Origin: Pseudomonas sp. NCCP-436
GTDB lineage: Bacteria; Pseudomonadota; Gammaproteobacteria; Pseudomonadales; Pseudomonadaceae
Direction of reading: 5' to 3'
Assembly: GCF_019656335.1 (NCBI RefSeq)
Contig: NZ_BPLZ01000009.1
Location: 97,287 to 161,286 of the forward strand
DNA: 64,000 nucleotides
Shown: piece after piece, positions 19,166 through 27,974 of the stretch
Layout of the letters: the number at the start of each line of letters is the position of its first letter
How positions within the stretch are numbered: position 1 is the first letter of the stretch
Notes under the pieces: model-generated
What the model was told of the DNA's origin: nothing
Database searches by the model: none
The model's input: only the letters and a program-made list of their open reading frames with translations
Program-made: the position numbers and the translations under genes

Positions 19166-20634
19166 GCCCGGTTGTCGTGCATGCGCGCCAGTTGTCGTTC
19201 TAGCAGAGCCGGATAGGGGTCGAGCAGGCGTTCGACGCAGCTGGCTCCCTCGGGGCTGGCAATCGGCCGGATGCGGGCCCGCTGACGTGCCAGATCATCC
19301 TGAGCAACGCGCTGATCCACCAGCAGCAGGTTGCGGCTGTGCTGTGACAGGGCCAGAGCATCGAGGGCGCTGTCGCTAAGCAGCAACTCGGCCTGGCCCA
19401 GCGTCTCAAGGCCGCTGCCCAGTGCCAGGCCTAGCTGCAGCTGCAGGGTGATGCCGCTGTCAGCTACCTCGATCTGCAGGGCGTGACCAAGAGCGCGCAT
19501 CAGTTCGCCGCAGCAGATGGCATGGGTCAGGTAGTCCTCGCCGCATTCCCGCTCATGGAACAGCATCAGGCTGCTGCCGTCCTTGAGCGTGTGTAGTCGG
19601 CCCTGGTAGAGAGCGGCAGCCTGTTCCAGACAAGCTCGGTAGCGCTCCAGCAAGTCCAGAAGACGCGTGCGTGGCAGGCGGCGCAACTGCTCCTGAGCAC
19701 CGAGCTGGATGGCCAGAACGGCGCTGGCCAGCTCAATGGCTCCGCTTGGCTGCGTTTCGGTCTCGACCTCCTCGCGCAGCTCGGCGAACGGATCTTCTGG
19801 TTCAATGGCTTCAGGCCAGGGCTGGAGCGGCTCGTCCTCGTTCATTGCTGCAGATACGTCGTCGCGTTGCGGAGTCAGGGTGACCAGGTCCTCATCCTCG
19901 ACGCGCGGATCATCGGATGCTGGCGCTTGGGCCGGAGCGTGCTCCGGTACCAGTCGGGCCTGCAGTTGGCGGGCCAGGTCACCGATCTCGTCGTTGCGTC
20001 CGGCGCCCGGGGCGGGATCGTCCGGATCACGTAGCCACAGGCGCAACTGCAGCAGCGGCGTGGAAATATGTCGGCCCAAGCGCATGCTCAGCGACAGTGA
20101 CAGAGCCAGCAGGATCAGGCTGAGGATCGCCATGCTCTGCAGACTGATGGTCATCGGTTGCTGGAACTGACCCATGTCCAGGCTGATGCGCAACTGCCCG
20201 GCGATCACTTCCTGGAAGGTGATGGGTGTGGAATACAGTCCTTCGGTCTCGCCCAGCATGCTGCGCGTAGGGCGTGTGCCCGCTTCGGCAAGAATGCGGT
20301 TATCCACGCTGTAGATGGCAGCGTGCGCCACCAGCGGGTTCTTCGCCAGGTTGCCGAGCAGCACGTTGAGGCTGAGGATGTCATTGGACACCAGCAGCTC
20401 GGTGGCCGAAGCAGCCGTCTGGGTGATCAGGGCCTGGCCCAGGGCATCGGCTTGCTGCTGCATGGCCTGCTTGAACTGCATGCCCATGACCCAGGCATAG
20501 ATCACCATCGCCAGTGCCACGAGCAACAGGCTGTGGCTGGCGATGCGCAATACCAGCGGCACGCGCCGACTGCGCAGTGCGTTGAAGATGAGAATGAAGA
20601 CGTTGTCGGGTTTGACGGGCGAGGGCCGGTTCAC
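19162..20634 (-). CDS. Smp/YtjB-family membrane protein with HAMP-like region
   Basis: A 490-residue inner-membrane protein, GTG start. TM1 is at about residues 28-50 (IASHSLLLVALAMVIYAWVM), then comes a periplasmic loop of about 110 residues with LLVSNDILSLNVLLG and AHAAIYSVDNRILAEAG. TM2 is near 165-185 and is followed by a HAMP-like segment (RLGRHISTPLLQLRLWLRD). The cytoplasmic half begins with an acidic, low-complexity linker and ends in a domain of unknown function. The N-terminal half fits the Smp_2 (YtjB) family. It is divergent from serB, the same arrangement as ytjB-serB in E. coli. The function is unknown; it may sense an envelope signal. Confidence 0.72.
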   Translation of the reverse strand: MNRPSPVKPDNVFILIFNALRSRRVPLVLRIASHSLLLVALAMVIYAWVMGMQFKQAMQQQADALGQALITQTAASATELLVSNDILSLNVLLGNLAKNPLVAHAAIYSVDNRILAEAGTRPTRSMLGETEGLYSTPITFQEVIAGQLRISLDMGQFQQPMTISLQSMAILSLILLALSLSLSMRLGRHISTPLLQLRLWLRDPDDPAPGAGRNDEIGDLARQLQARLVPEHAPAQAPASDDPRVEDEDLVTLTPQRDDVSAAMNEDEPLQPWPEAIEPEDPFAELREEVETETQPSGAIELASAVLAIQLGAQEQLRRLPRTRLLDLLERYRACLEQAAALYQGRLHTLKDGSSLMLFHERECGEDYLTHAICCGELMRALGHALQIEVADSGITLQLQLGLALGSGLETLGQAELLLSDSALDALALSQHSRNLLLVDQRVAQDDLARQRARIRPIASPEGASCVERLLDPYPALLERQLARMHDNRA

Positions 20635-20808
20635 AGAGCTCGGCTCTTGTCGACTGATGATGCCGCGCAGTATAGCGAGCGCACTGGGGGCGGCAAAGCG
20701 CGCGGCTGCGCGTAGGTGTCGGAAACTGGGTAGAATGGACGACTTTTCGTCGGGTGATGGTTAGTTGGCTGCATTGCCCGTTCAATCCTTTACCTTGGGG
20801 GGTGTGTC

Positions 20809-22023
20809 TTGCGTGAAATCGTCCTGATCAATATCACAGGTGAGGATTGCCCCGGACTGACCGCCGCCATTACCGGGGTGCTGGCTCAGGGTGGGGTGAA
20901 TATTCTCGATATCGGCCAGGCAGTGATTCACGACACTCTGTCGTTCGGCATCCTCATCGAGATCCCGGACAACGGCCGCTCCCAGGCGGTGCTCAAGGAT
21001 CTGCTGTTTACCGCCTATGAGCTCGACCAGCAGGTGCGTTTTACCCCGGTCTCCGAGGAGGACTACCGGCAGTGGGTCGGCGGTCAGGGCAAGGCCCGCC
21101 ACATTGTTACCCTGCTGACACGCAAGGTCACAGCCGAACAATTGCAGCGGGTAAGCGCCATTACCGCTCGCTACGGCCTGAACATCGATCATATCGACCG
21201 CCTGTCCGGGCGCATGCCGCTGGATATGCCGGCAGAGCAGGGCAAGGGCTGCATTGAGTTCTCCGTGCGCGGCGAGCCGGCCGATCCGGCGGCCCTGCGT
21301 GCCGAATTCCTCAGTGTTGCGCAGGAACTCAGTGTCGACATCGCCTTTCAGCGCGACACGGTATTCCGCCGTAACCGCCGGTTGGCGGTGTTCGACATGG
21401 ATTCGACGCTGATCGAGGCTGAAGTAATCGACGAACTGGCCAAGGCTGCCGGGGTCGGCGAGCAGGTGGCTGAAATCACCGAGCGGGCCATGCGCGGTGA
21501 GCTGGACTTTCGCGCCAGCTTCAAGGAGCGCCTGAGTCTGCTCAAGGGGCTGTCCGAGGATGTACTGGAGGACATTGCTGCCTCCCTGCGCCTGACCGAG
21601 GGAGCCGAGGCGCTGTTCGCCGAGCTGAAACGCCTTGGCTACAAGACGGCGATTCTCTCTGGCGGCTTCACCTACTTCGCCCGCAAGCTGCAGCAGCAGT
21701 TGGGTATCGACTACGTGTTTGCCAACGAACTGGAGATCGTCGACGGCAAGGTTACCGGGGTGGCGGTCGAGCCCATCGTCGACGCCCAGCGCAAGGCTGA
21801 TCTGCTGCGTGAACTGGCGCAAAAGGAAGGGTTGCAACTGGAGCAGACCATTGCTGTCGGTGATGGTGCCAACGATCTGCCGATGCTTGGTTTGGCCGGC
21901 CTCGGCGTGGCCTTCCGTGCCAAGCCGCTGGTCAAGCAGTCGGCCAAGCAGGCGATTTCCACACTGGGTCTCGATGGCATCCTCTACCTGCTCGGCTATC
22001 GCGATCGCGAGGGGCTGCGTTAG
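20809..22023 (+). CDS. serB: Phosphoserine phosphatase SerB
   Basis: A 404-residue enzyme that dephosphorylates phosphoserine, the last step of serine synthesis. It begins at TTG, with a GGGGGG run as ribosome binding site. The N-terminal ~170 residues hold two ACT-like regulatory domains (IVLINITGEDCPGLTAAI and ILTLL-type second repeat). The HAD catalytic domain starts at VFDMDSTLIEAEVIDELA, with the nucleophile Asp and acid/base Asp in DMDST. Motif II is LSGGFTYF and motif IV is VGDGANDLPML. It is divergent from the Smp-like gene, as in enterobacteria. Confidence 0.97.
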   Translation: MREIVLINITGEDCPGLTAAITGVLAQGGVNILDIGQAVIHDTLSFGILIEIPDNGRSQAVLKDLLFTAYELDQQVRFTPVSEEDYRQWVGGQGKARHIVTLLTRKVTAEQLQRVSAITARYGLNIDHIDRLSGRMPLDMPAEQGKGCIEFSVRGEPADPAALRAEFLSVAQELSVDIAFQRDTVFRRNRRLAVFDMDSTLIEAEVIDELAKAAGVGEQVAEITERAMRGELDFRASFKERLSLLKGLSEDVLEDIAASLRLTEGAEALFAELKRLGYKTAILSGGFTYFARKLQQQLGIDYVFANELEIVDGKVTGVAVEPIVDAQRKADLLRELAQKEGLQLEQTIAVGDGANDLPMLGLAGLGVAFRAKPLVKQSAKQAISTLGLDGILYLLGYRDREGLR

Positions 22024-22067
22024 CCGCCGCCCCGCTGTCTGTCGGCTGCTGACTGCGCGGCCGGCTC

Positions 22068-24137
22068 TTATTCGTCGCCGGCGGAAAAGTCGTAATCCAT
22101 GAACTGGCTCGGGCCTTGCAGGTAGTAGCCCTGGATGAAGTTGACCCCGGCCTGCCACAGCGTGGCCAGCACACTGGCGCTCTCGACAAAGGGCACGATG
22201 GTCAGCTTGGCCTGGGCGTGCAGGCTGCTGAGCAGTGTCTTCAGGGCTTCCTGACTATCCGGATTGCCCAGATCCTGAGAGAAGGAACCGTCTACCTTGA
22301 CGAAGTCCACATGCAGGTGCTTGAGCGTGTTGAAGGGGTTCAATGCACAGCCGAACTGACACAGGGCCACTTTGCAATGCAGTTGTGCCAGCCCTTGGGT
22401 AAGGGCTCTGGCCTGCTTCAGGTAGGTCACCGCATCTGGTTCGCTGAACTGGAAGACCAGCGAGTCCGATGGCAGTCGTGCAGCCTTCAGTGCCACGCTC
22501 AGCCAGGGCAGCAGGGTCTGATCCTGCAGGCTGGCGCTGGACAGGTGGATGAACAGGCGGGTGTTGTGCCCCTTGGCGCGGTGGTCGGCAAGTAGCTTGA
22601 TCGAGTTGAGGATCACCCAGCGGTCGATCTTCTCGCCGAGCCCGGCCTCGGTGGCTGCGTGGAGGAACTCCTTCGGTGGAACCTCCTCTCCCTGCGGGTT
22701 GAGCAGGCGCAGCAATACTTCGTAGTGTTCATGGGCGTCGCCGCGCAGACTGATGATGGGTTGGAAAAGCAGCCGGAAGCTGTTGTTTTCCAGAGCCTGC
22801 TGCACCATGGCCAGCAGGTTGCCGCGGCTGGCTGCGGCGGCTAGTTCCTCGGCCGGATCGTAGAGTTTCAGGGCATTGCCGTCGCCCAGCTCGTCGGCAC
22901 ACCGGTGGGCGCGTTCAATGACTTCCTGGGCCTTGGCGGTCTTTTCACTGAGGCCGGCCACGCCGATCGACAGCGTGGTCTGCGCGGTGCGGCCGCTGAC
23001 GTCGAACAGATGACCTTCCACCTGCTTGAGCAGGGCGCTCAGGTGAGCCTGGCTCTGCTCAGGCGTTTGCCCGGGCAGCAGGGCGGTGAACACGTCGTCG
23101 CCGAAGCGCGCCAACTGGGTTTGCGCGGGGAAATGTTCGCGCAGCATGTCGGCCAGATCCGTTAGCAGCAGATCAACACCTGCCAGGCCGACCTCGCCCT
23201 GCAGGCTGGCATAACGGTCGACTCGGATGTAGGCCAGGGTCGATGGCTGACCGCTGCCCACCGCGCGCTCGGCTGCGGCATCCATCAGTTCGAGGAAGTG
23301 GGTGCGGTTGAACAGCCCGGTGACCAGATCCTGGCAGCTGATTTCGCGCAGTTTCTCTTCCAGCTCGGCGTTGGAGGTCTCGGCGCGGATTACCACCTGG
23401 ATGCAGGGCTCGCCGTCGTATGTAGCCGGAGAAAAACTCATCTGTGCAGCGAAGGTGCTGCCATCGGCGCGTACGCCCTGGCAACTGAGCTCGGCATGGC
23501 CTTCGGCGCTCTGGTAGTTCTTCAGGAAGTCCTTGAACGCGCCCTGATCGGCGCTGGCAATCAGGTCGATCATCGGCATGCCTTCCAGTTCCTCTACATC
23601 CTCGTAGTGGAACATCTCCAGATAGGCGCGGTTGGCGTAAATGTGCATGCCGTCGTGAACGTAGGTAATGGCGTCCACCGAGCTTTCCAGCAGTAGCTGG
23701 CAGCGTTTCTCCGCTTCGCGCAGGGCCACTTCGGCGGCGCGCCGGGCGCGACGCTCCTCGAGGTTGGCCAGTTCACGCTTGGCTATCAGCACCAGGCGTT
23801 CGTCCTCGCCCTGCGGAAGTGCATCCTGGGCTCCGAACAGCAGAGCCTCGGTGATGGCATCCGGCTCGTTACCCTCTACCAGCTGGATGACCGGAATATC
23901 TTTGGCATGACGGCTGATGGCGGTGATTGCCTCTGCGGGGTCCAGACACTCGCTGCTGGGGGCGCAGATCAGGAGATCCCAGGTCTGCTGCAGTGCCAGG
24001 GTCAGATCGTCGCTAGAGGTAAGGCGGTGTACCCGGGTCGCATGTCCCGCATTGCGGAAAAGACTGACCAGACGCTCGGCTTCGTTCTGCGAATCCTCAA
24101 GGATCAGCAGTCGGATGGTTTTTCTTTCAATGGCCAT
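22068..24137 (-). CDS. fimX: FimX-like c-di-GMP receptor (REC-PAS-GGDEF-EAL)
   Basis: A 689-residue protein. FimX sits at the cell pole and binds c-di-GMP to promote type IV pilus assembly and twitching. Domains: receiver-like (about 10-130, LLILEDSQNEAERL), PAS (about 150-260), GGDEF (about 270-420) and EAL (about 440-685). The GGDEF site is degenerate (GDDVF) and the EAL motif is EVL, the same kind of changes as in P. aeruginosa FimX, so it should bind c-di-GMP without making it. The ATG at 24137 (MAIERKTIRLL) matches the known start better than a TTG four codons upstream. It is followed upstream on the same strand by the PilZ-like gene. Confidence 0.93.
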   Translation of the reverse strand: MAIERKTIRLLILEDSQNEAERLVSLFRNAGHATRVHRLTSSDDLTLALQQTWDLLICAPSSECLDPAEAITAISRHAKDIPVIQLVEGNEPDAITEALLFGAQDALPQGEDERLVLIAKRELANLEERRARRAAEVALREAEKRCQLLLESSVDAITYVHDGMHIYANRAYLEMFHYEDVEELEGMPMIDLIASADQGAFKDFLKNYQSAEGHAELSCQGVRADGSTFAAQMSFSPATYDGEPCIQVVIRAETSNAELEEKLREISCQDLVTGLFNRTHFLELMDAAAERAVGSGQPSTLAYIRVDRYASLQGEVGLAGVDLLLTDLADMLREHFPAQTQLARFGDDVFTALLPGQTPEQSQAHLSALLKQVEGHLFDVSGRTAQTTLSIGVAGLSEKTAKAQEVIERAHRCADELGDGNALKLYDPAEELAAAASRGNLLAMVQQALENNSFRLLFQPIISLRGDAHEHYEVLLRLLNPQGEEVPPKEFLHAATEAGLGEKIDRWVILNSIKLLADHRAKGHNTRLFIHLSSASLQDQTLLPWLSVALKAARLPSDSLVFQFSEPDAVTYLKQARALTQGLAQLHCKVALCQFGCALNPFNTLKHLHVDFVKVDGSFSQDLGNPDSQEALKTLLSSLHAQAKLTIVPFVESASVLATLWQAGVNFIQGYYLQGPSQFMDYDFSAGDE

Positions 24138-24199
24138 AGGTTGGGTCAATACTGCGCCGAACGGGCGCGGAAAACGACAAGTGATGGGGCGATCCGAGC

Positions 24200-26002
24200 C
24201 TACAGAGACTTCCAGAGCGAGTCAAAATCTTCCTCCCCGGCCGGCTTGTGGTGTTGCGAGGCTGTGACCGACTTCCCGGCAGCGCCTTCTTCCTGGCCAA
24301 TGCGGCGGTATTCGAACTGGCTGAAACTGCCGGTGCTGGTAAGTCGGCGAGTCAACTGGGCGTTGTGCTCCTCGCCGTGGTCGTTGATCAGCACTTTGCT
24401 GCCCTCCTGGAATGGCAGGCGCGGGGTAATCAGGCTGGCAGGTTGGGAGATGGCACTGATTTCCGGCAGTAGCAGTGCGCGTAGGTACTGGCTGCTCTGC
24501 TCGCCGCGACGTAACAGGAGCAGACCGCAGGGCCGGGCGTGCGGGGCGATTAGTTCGATGCCCATCTGTGTGCCGCCGCCACGCACCTGACGAATCCAGC
24601 GCACGATCGCCACGCTCCAGCCTCGTTCCGAGTCAGCCTGCACACCGAGTAACTCGCCAGCCTGCAGTTGGTTGGGCACCCCCTTGGGCCAGGACAGGCA
24701 GTAGCCACCTGGGCTGTGGTTGACGATGCCCAGTAGGTGGGTGGGATGGTTTTCCCGGTTGAGCGCAGGTTCGGCAGACTCTCCAGGCGCCACGCTGGTG
24801 TACTGGATTTCCTCCAGGTGGATCTCCTCGGTCGTCGGACGCTGTGCGTCAAAGGCATTCGACCAGATGTCCGGCTGGCCGCTGGAAGGCTTGAACACGG
24901 CGGCGCCGAGTTTGACCGGGCGTTTGAGTACTTCGGCGAAGGAGCGCTCTCCAGCGAGGAAGTAGTGCAGGGCACTCATTCCGATGCATAGCGTCAGCTC
25001 GCCCTGACCGGTGGTGCGCTGGAAGGTGCGTTCGGCGATGTCGCCCCAGGCTGCTGTAACGTGTTGCAGAAGATCGCTGCCGATTCCTTCGGGAACCAGC
25101 AGACGCGAACGTTGGCGTTCGTTTTCCGGCATTGCCAGATAGTCCCTGAGAGCCTCGACCAGGGGCTGGGTATCGATGCCCAGCAGGTGTGACAACGTGC
25201 TGCTCGGGTGCAGTGAACGGTAGCGCGGCGGGCCATCGACCTGTGGAGCCACGGCGAACAGGCTGCTGGGACGATCGCCTTTCTGTAGGAGCACCAGGGG
25301 GCTCCAGGCTTCCAGGGCCTCTGCCAGACGGGCGATGTTGCCCTGGCGCATCTGGTTGGTGCGGGCGCAGCCGAGCAGCAGTGCGCTGATGTAGGTCTGC
25401 TCCAGGCTCAGGCCCCGGGTATGACGGGCCAGTGGGTCACGGATGGCCAGGCGCTGCAGGCGCTGCAGGCAGCCTATCTGATAAAGCTGATGCAATTCCA
25501 GCCAGAGGCCTTCCGGAACCGGACAATACAATTGGCAGGCGCGCACCAGCGGCCCGTACAAGCTGTGGCAGGCGCGCTGAAGCGCCACTGCAAGTAGCTG
25601 GGTGCGCTCCTTGCTGCTGTGTGCCAGGGTACGGGCGACGATCAGTTTGTAACCCACTGCCAAGTGGTTTTGCAGGGCCTGGCACAGGTTGGCGATCTTG
25701 CGTGGGCGCTCATCGAGAACGATGGCCTGGTTGAGGAAGTGACGTTCCAGGTGCTGGCAGACGAAACCGACTTCCGGGCGCAACAGCTCAAGCAGTTTCA
25801 GGCGGTTGTCCGATGATGTCTGGAACAGATTGATGTCCACCAGTGCCTGGTACAGCTGGCGCGCCGTCTCCCCAATGTTGGCCTTGGGCAGACCGTCGAT
25901 CCAGCGCTTGAGACCGCGCGGCGTACCGTCGCAGAAGCCGAGACTCTGTTTGTCTGGTGTTGGGAGACGCAGCAATTGAAGATGAAGGCTCTGTTTATCC
26001 AT
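24200..26002 (-). CDS. Uncharacterised protein with PilZ-like C-terminal domain
   Basis: A 600-residue cytoplasmic protein without signal peptide. The N-terminal 320 residues are helix-rich and have no motif I recognise. From about residue 395 to 500 the pattern looks like a PilZ barrel: IVNHSPGGYCLSW contains the (D/N)xSxxG motif, followed by VAIVRWIRQV and QMGIELIAP strands. The usual RxxxR arginine pair upstream is not clear, so c-di-GMP binding is uncertain. It lies 62 bases upstream of fimX in the same orientation and is likely co-transcribed with it, which links it to c-di-GMP control of pili. The start is the ATG at 26002, one codon after a TTG. Confidence 0.6.
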   Translation of the reverse strand: MDKQSLHLQLLRLPTPDKQSLGFCDGTPRGLKRWIDGLPKANIGETARQLYQALVDINLFQTSSDNRLKLLELLRPEVGFVCQHLERHFLNQAIVLDERPRKIANLCQALQNHLAVGYKLIVARTLAHSSKERTQLLAVALQRACHSLYGPLVRACQLYCPVPEGLWLELHQLYQIGCLQRLQRLAIRDPLARHTRGLSLEQTYISALLLGCARTNQMRQGNIARLAEALEAWSPLVLLQKGDRPSSLFAVAPQVDGPPRYRSLHPSSTLSHLLGIDTQPLVEALRDYLAMPENERQRSRLLVPEGIGSDLLQHVTAAWGDIAERTFQRTTGQGELTLCIGMSALHYFLAGERSFAEVLKRPVKLGAAVFKPSSGQPDIWSNAFDAQRPTTEEIHLEEIQYTSVAPGESAEPALNRENHPTHLLGIVNHSPGGYCLSWPKGVPNQLQAGELLGVQADSERGWSVAIVRWIRQVRGGGTQMGIELIAPHARPCGLLLLRRGEQSSQYLRALLLPEISAISQPASLITPRLPFQEGSKVLINDHGEEHNAQLTRRLTSTGSFSQFEYRRIGQEEGAAGKSVTASQHHKPAGEEDFDSLWKSL

Positions 26003-26169
26003 CAAACTCGGATACTCCGGTCGCTCGGGACAAGCGGCCCTGGGTACTGGTCATCAAAACTCTAGCAGCATCTTGCCTCGCTGACAGCTCGATCCCAGAG
26101 CCGGCTTAACCGGCGTGGTTGCGACGAGCGGTATGCCAGACTGGCAGCTAGTCCCGTAAGCAGATTCGA

Positions 26170-27030
26170 TCACTCCTGCCCGTGACCCAGCAACTGGCCC
26201 ATACGTACGGCACTGCCGGAGCCGAGTTCCTCGGCCCAGCGTACCTGGTTCGGGCCGAACAGCACGATGGCGGTAGAGCCCAGCTTGAAGCGACCCAGCT
26301 CCGCGCCTTTGGCCAGTTCGATGGGCGCGCGGGCCTCGGCGTCGTAGCGGGTACTGCGGAGTGCGCGCCGGGGTGGCGTGACCAGACCGGCCCAGACGGT
26401 TTCCACGCTGGCTACGATCATCGCGCCGACCAGCACCACTGCCATGGGGCCGCGCTCGGTATCGAACAGGCAGACCACGCGCTCGTTGCGGGCGAAAAGC
26501 TCCGGGACGTTTTCTGCTGTGGTCTGATTTACCGAGAACAGCCGGCCCGGAACGTAGATCATCTCCTTCAGGGTACCGGTCAGTGGCATGTGTACGCGAT
26601 GGTAGTCCCGAGGAGACAGGTACACCGTAGCGAACTGGCCGCCCATGAAGGGCGCGGCGCGTTCGGCGTCACCTCCCAGCAGTTCGGTGGCGCTGAAGCT
26701 GTGGCCCTTGGCCTGGAAGATCCGGCCATGCTCGATGCTGCCGAGTTGGCTGATGGCGCCGTCGGCCGGGCAGAGTACTGCTCCGGGCGTCTGATCCAGT
26801 GGGCGGGCACCGTCTTTCAGTGCGCGGGTGAAGAAAGCATTGAAATGTTCGTAGGCGCGAGGATCTTCGATCTGAGCTTGGCTCATGTCGACCTGGTACT
26901 GGCGCACAAACCAGGAAATCAGACGATTTTTCAGCCAGCCGATGCGGCACTCGGCGACGCAACCGATCAGGCGCGAAAGCAAGTGGTGGGGGAGAAGGTA
27001 CTGGCTAAGGATAAAGAGGCGTTGTTTCAT
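26170..27030 (-). CDS. psd: Phosphatidylserine decarboxylase
   Basis: A 286-residue proenzyme that makes phosphatidylethanolamine at the inner membrane. The self-cleavage motif LGST is near the C-terminus ([14 protein letters not shown]); its Ser becomes the pyruvoyl cofactor of the small alpha subunit. Other marks are [24 protein letters not shown] and [13 protein letters not shown] with the conserved His. The start at 27030 ([15 protein letters not shown]) has AAGGAA upstream. In-frame codons further upstream overlap rhdA and are not used. It follows rhdA by 65 bases on the same strand. Confidence 0.97.
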   Translation of the reverse strand: MKQRLFILSQYLLPHHLLSRLIGCVAECRIGWLKNRLISWFVRQYQVDMSQAQIEDPRAYEHFNAFFTRALKDGARPLDQTPGAVLCPADGAISQLGSIEHGRIFQAKGHSFSATELLGGDAERAAPFMGGQFATVYLSPRDYHRVHMPLTGTLKEMIYVPGRLFSVNQTTAENVPELFARNERVVCLFDTERGPMAVVLVGAMIVASVETVWAGLVTPPRRALRSTRYDAEARAPIELAKGAELGRFKLGSTAIVLFGPNQVRWAEELGSGSAVRMGQLLGHGQE

Positions 27031-27095
27031 CGTGATTCCTTGTGATGCGACAGTAGCGTCGGATGGCCGAGGCGGTTGATGGCGGCTGGCGCGAT

Positions 27096-27914
27096 TCAGC
27101 GGTCGATGGGGGTGTCGGGCAGATTGCCCCACTCGGCCCAGGAGCCGGCATAGGCGCGGACGCGCGGATAGCCCAGCGAGCGAGCTACGACATAGGTGAA
27201 ACCCGAGCGCCGGTGGGTCTGGCAGTGGGTGACGATTTCCTTGTCCGGAGTCAGTCCCAGCTGCAGCAGGCATTCGGCGATGTCATTACGGATGCGCAGG
27301 TTGCGTGTCGGATCCATAGCGGCCGTCCACTCAAGATTTATGGCGCCCGGGATATGGCCGCCGCGTGCCGAGTTGAGCTTGTCTCCGTGGTATTCAGCGG
27401 TGCTGCGAGCGTCCCAGATGGCCAGGTCGGCAGTGTTCAGGCGATTCAGCAGGTAGTCCAGGCTGGCGGTAGGTGTGTCGTCCAGTGTCAGTCGAACCTG
27501 ATTTGGCTGGCGCGGGGCCGGCGTATCCAGGCTAAGTGGCAGCCCGTCGCCTATCCAGGCATGCAGGCCACCGTTGAGAAAGTGGTGACGCCGATGGCCG
27601 ATGACATCGAGCAGCCAGATAAAACGACCGGCCCAGGGGCCACCCTCATCGTCGTAGAGTACGTAGGTAATGTCCGGATGATGGCCTAGATCCGAGAACA
27701 GGCTTTCCAGTCGTTCTCGCTCGGGCAACAGGCCCGGAGCAGGAGGTTGGCCGTACTGGGTTCGCCGGGTATCGAGCCAGTGCGCGCCGGGGATATGCCC
27801 GGCGGCGTAGCGCGCGGCACTGCTAAGATCCAGCAGGACGAGATCGGGGGCGTCCAGGCGTTCGGCCAGTTCGGCAGGTTCGATAACGAGTGGCAGGTTG
27901 GCGAAGGCGGACAT
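27096..27914 (-). CDS. rhdA: Thiosulfate sulfurtransferase RhdA
   Basis: A 272-residue tandem-domain rhodanese. The N-terminal inactive domain (about 1-150) and the C-terminal catalytic domain end in [14 protein letters not shown]. Cys231 is the persulfide-carrying residue, and the loop is nearly that of Azotobacter vinelandii RhdA (CQTHHRS), unlike the CxxGxR-type loops of other rhodaneses. It transfers sulfur from thiosulfate to cyanide or other acceptors and may supply sulfur for Fe-S or selenium chemistry. GGGAGG precedes the ATG. It is placed just before psd, an arrangement known from P. aeruginosa. Confidence 0.93.
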   Translation of the reverse strand: MSAFANLPLVIEPAELAERLDAPDLVLLDLSSAARYAAGHIPGAHWLDTRRTQYGQPPAPGLLPERERLESLFSDLGHHPDITYVLYDDEGGPWAGRFIWLLDVIGHRRHHFLNGGLHAWIGDGLPLSLDTPAPRQPNQVRLTLDDTPTASLDYLLNRLNTADLAIWDARSTAEYHGDKLNSARGGHIPGAINLEWTAAMDPTRNLRIRNDIAECLLQLGLTPDKEIVTHCQTHRRSGFTYVVARSLGYPRVRAYAGSWAEWGNLPDTPIDR

Positions 27915-27974
27915 GACAGCCTCCCTAGGCGAAAAGAGTTCGATTGTAGCGGAAAGAGCACAAGCGCGGCGGAG

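Noticed and set aside
20750..20808. Leader peptide or attenuator before serB
   Set aside because: Only a 5-bp hairpin (GACGA/TCGTC) further upstream and no Ser-rich small reading frame are visible.
26170..27273. Longer psd product starting at 27273
   Set aside because: The extra 81 residues overlap rhdA in another frame and have no sense as a PSD N-terminus; AAGGAA precedes the ATG at 27030.
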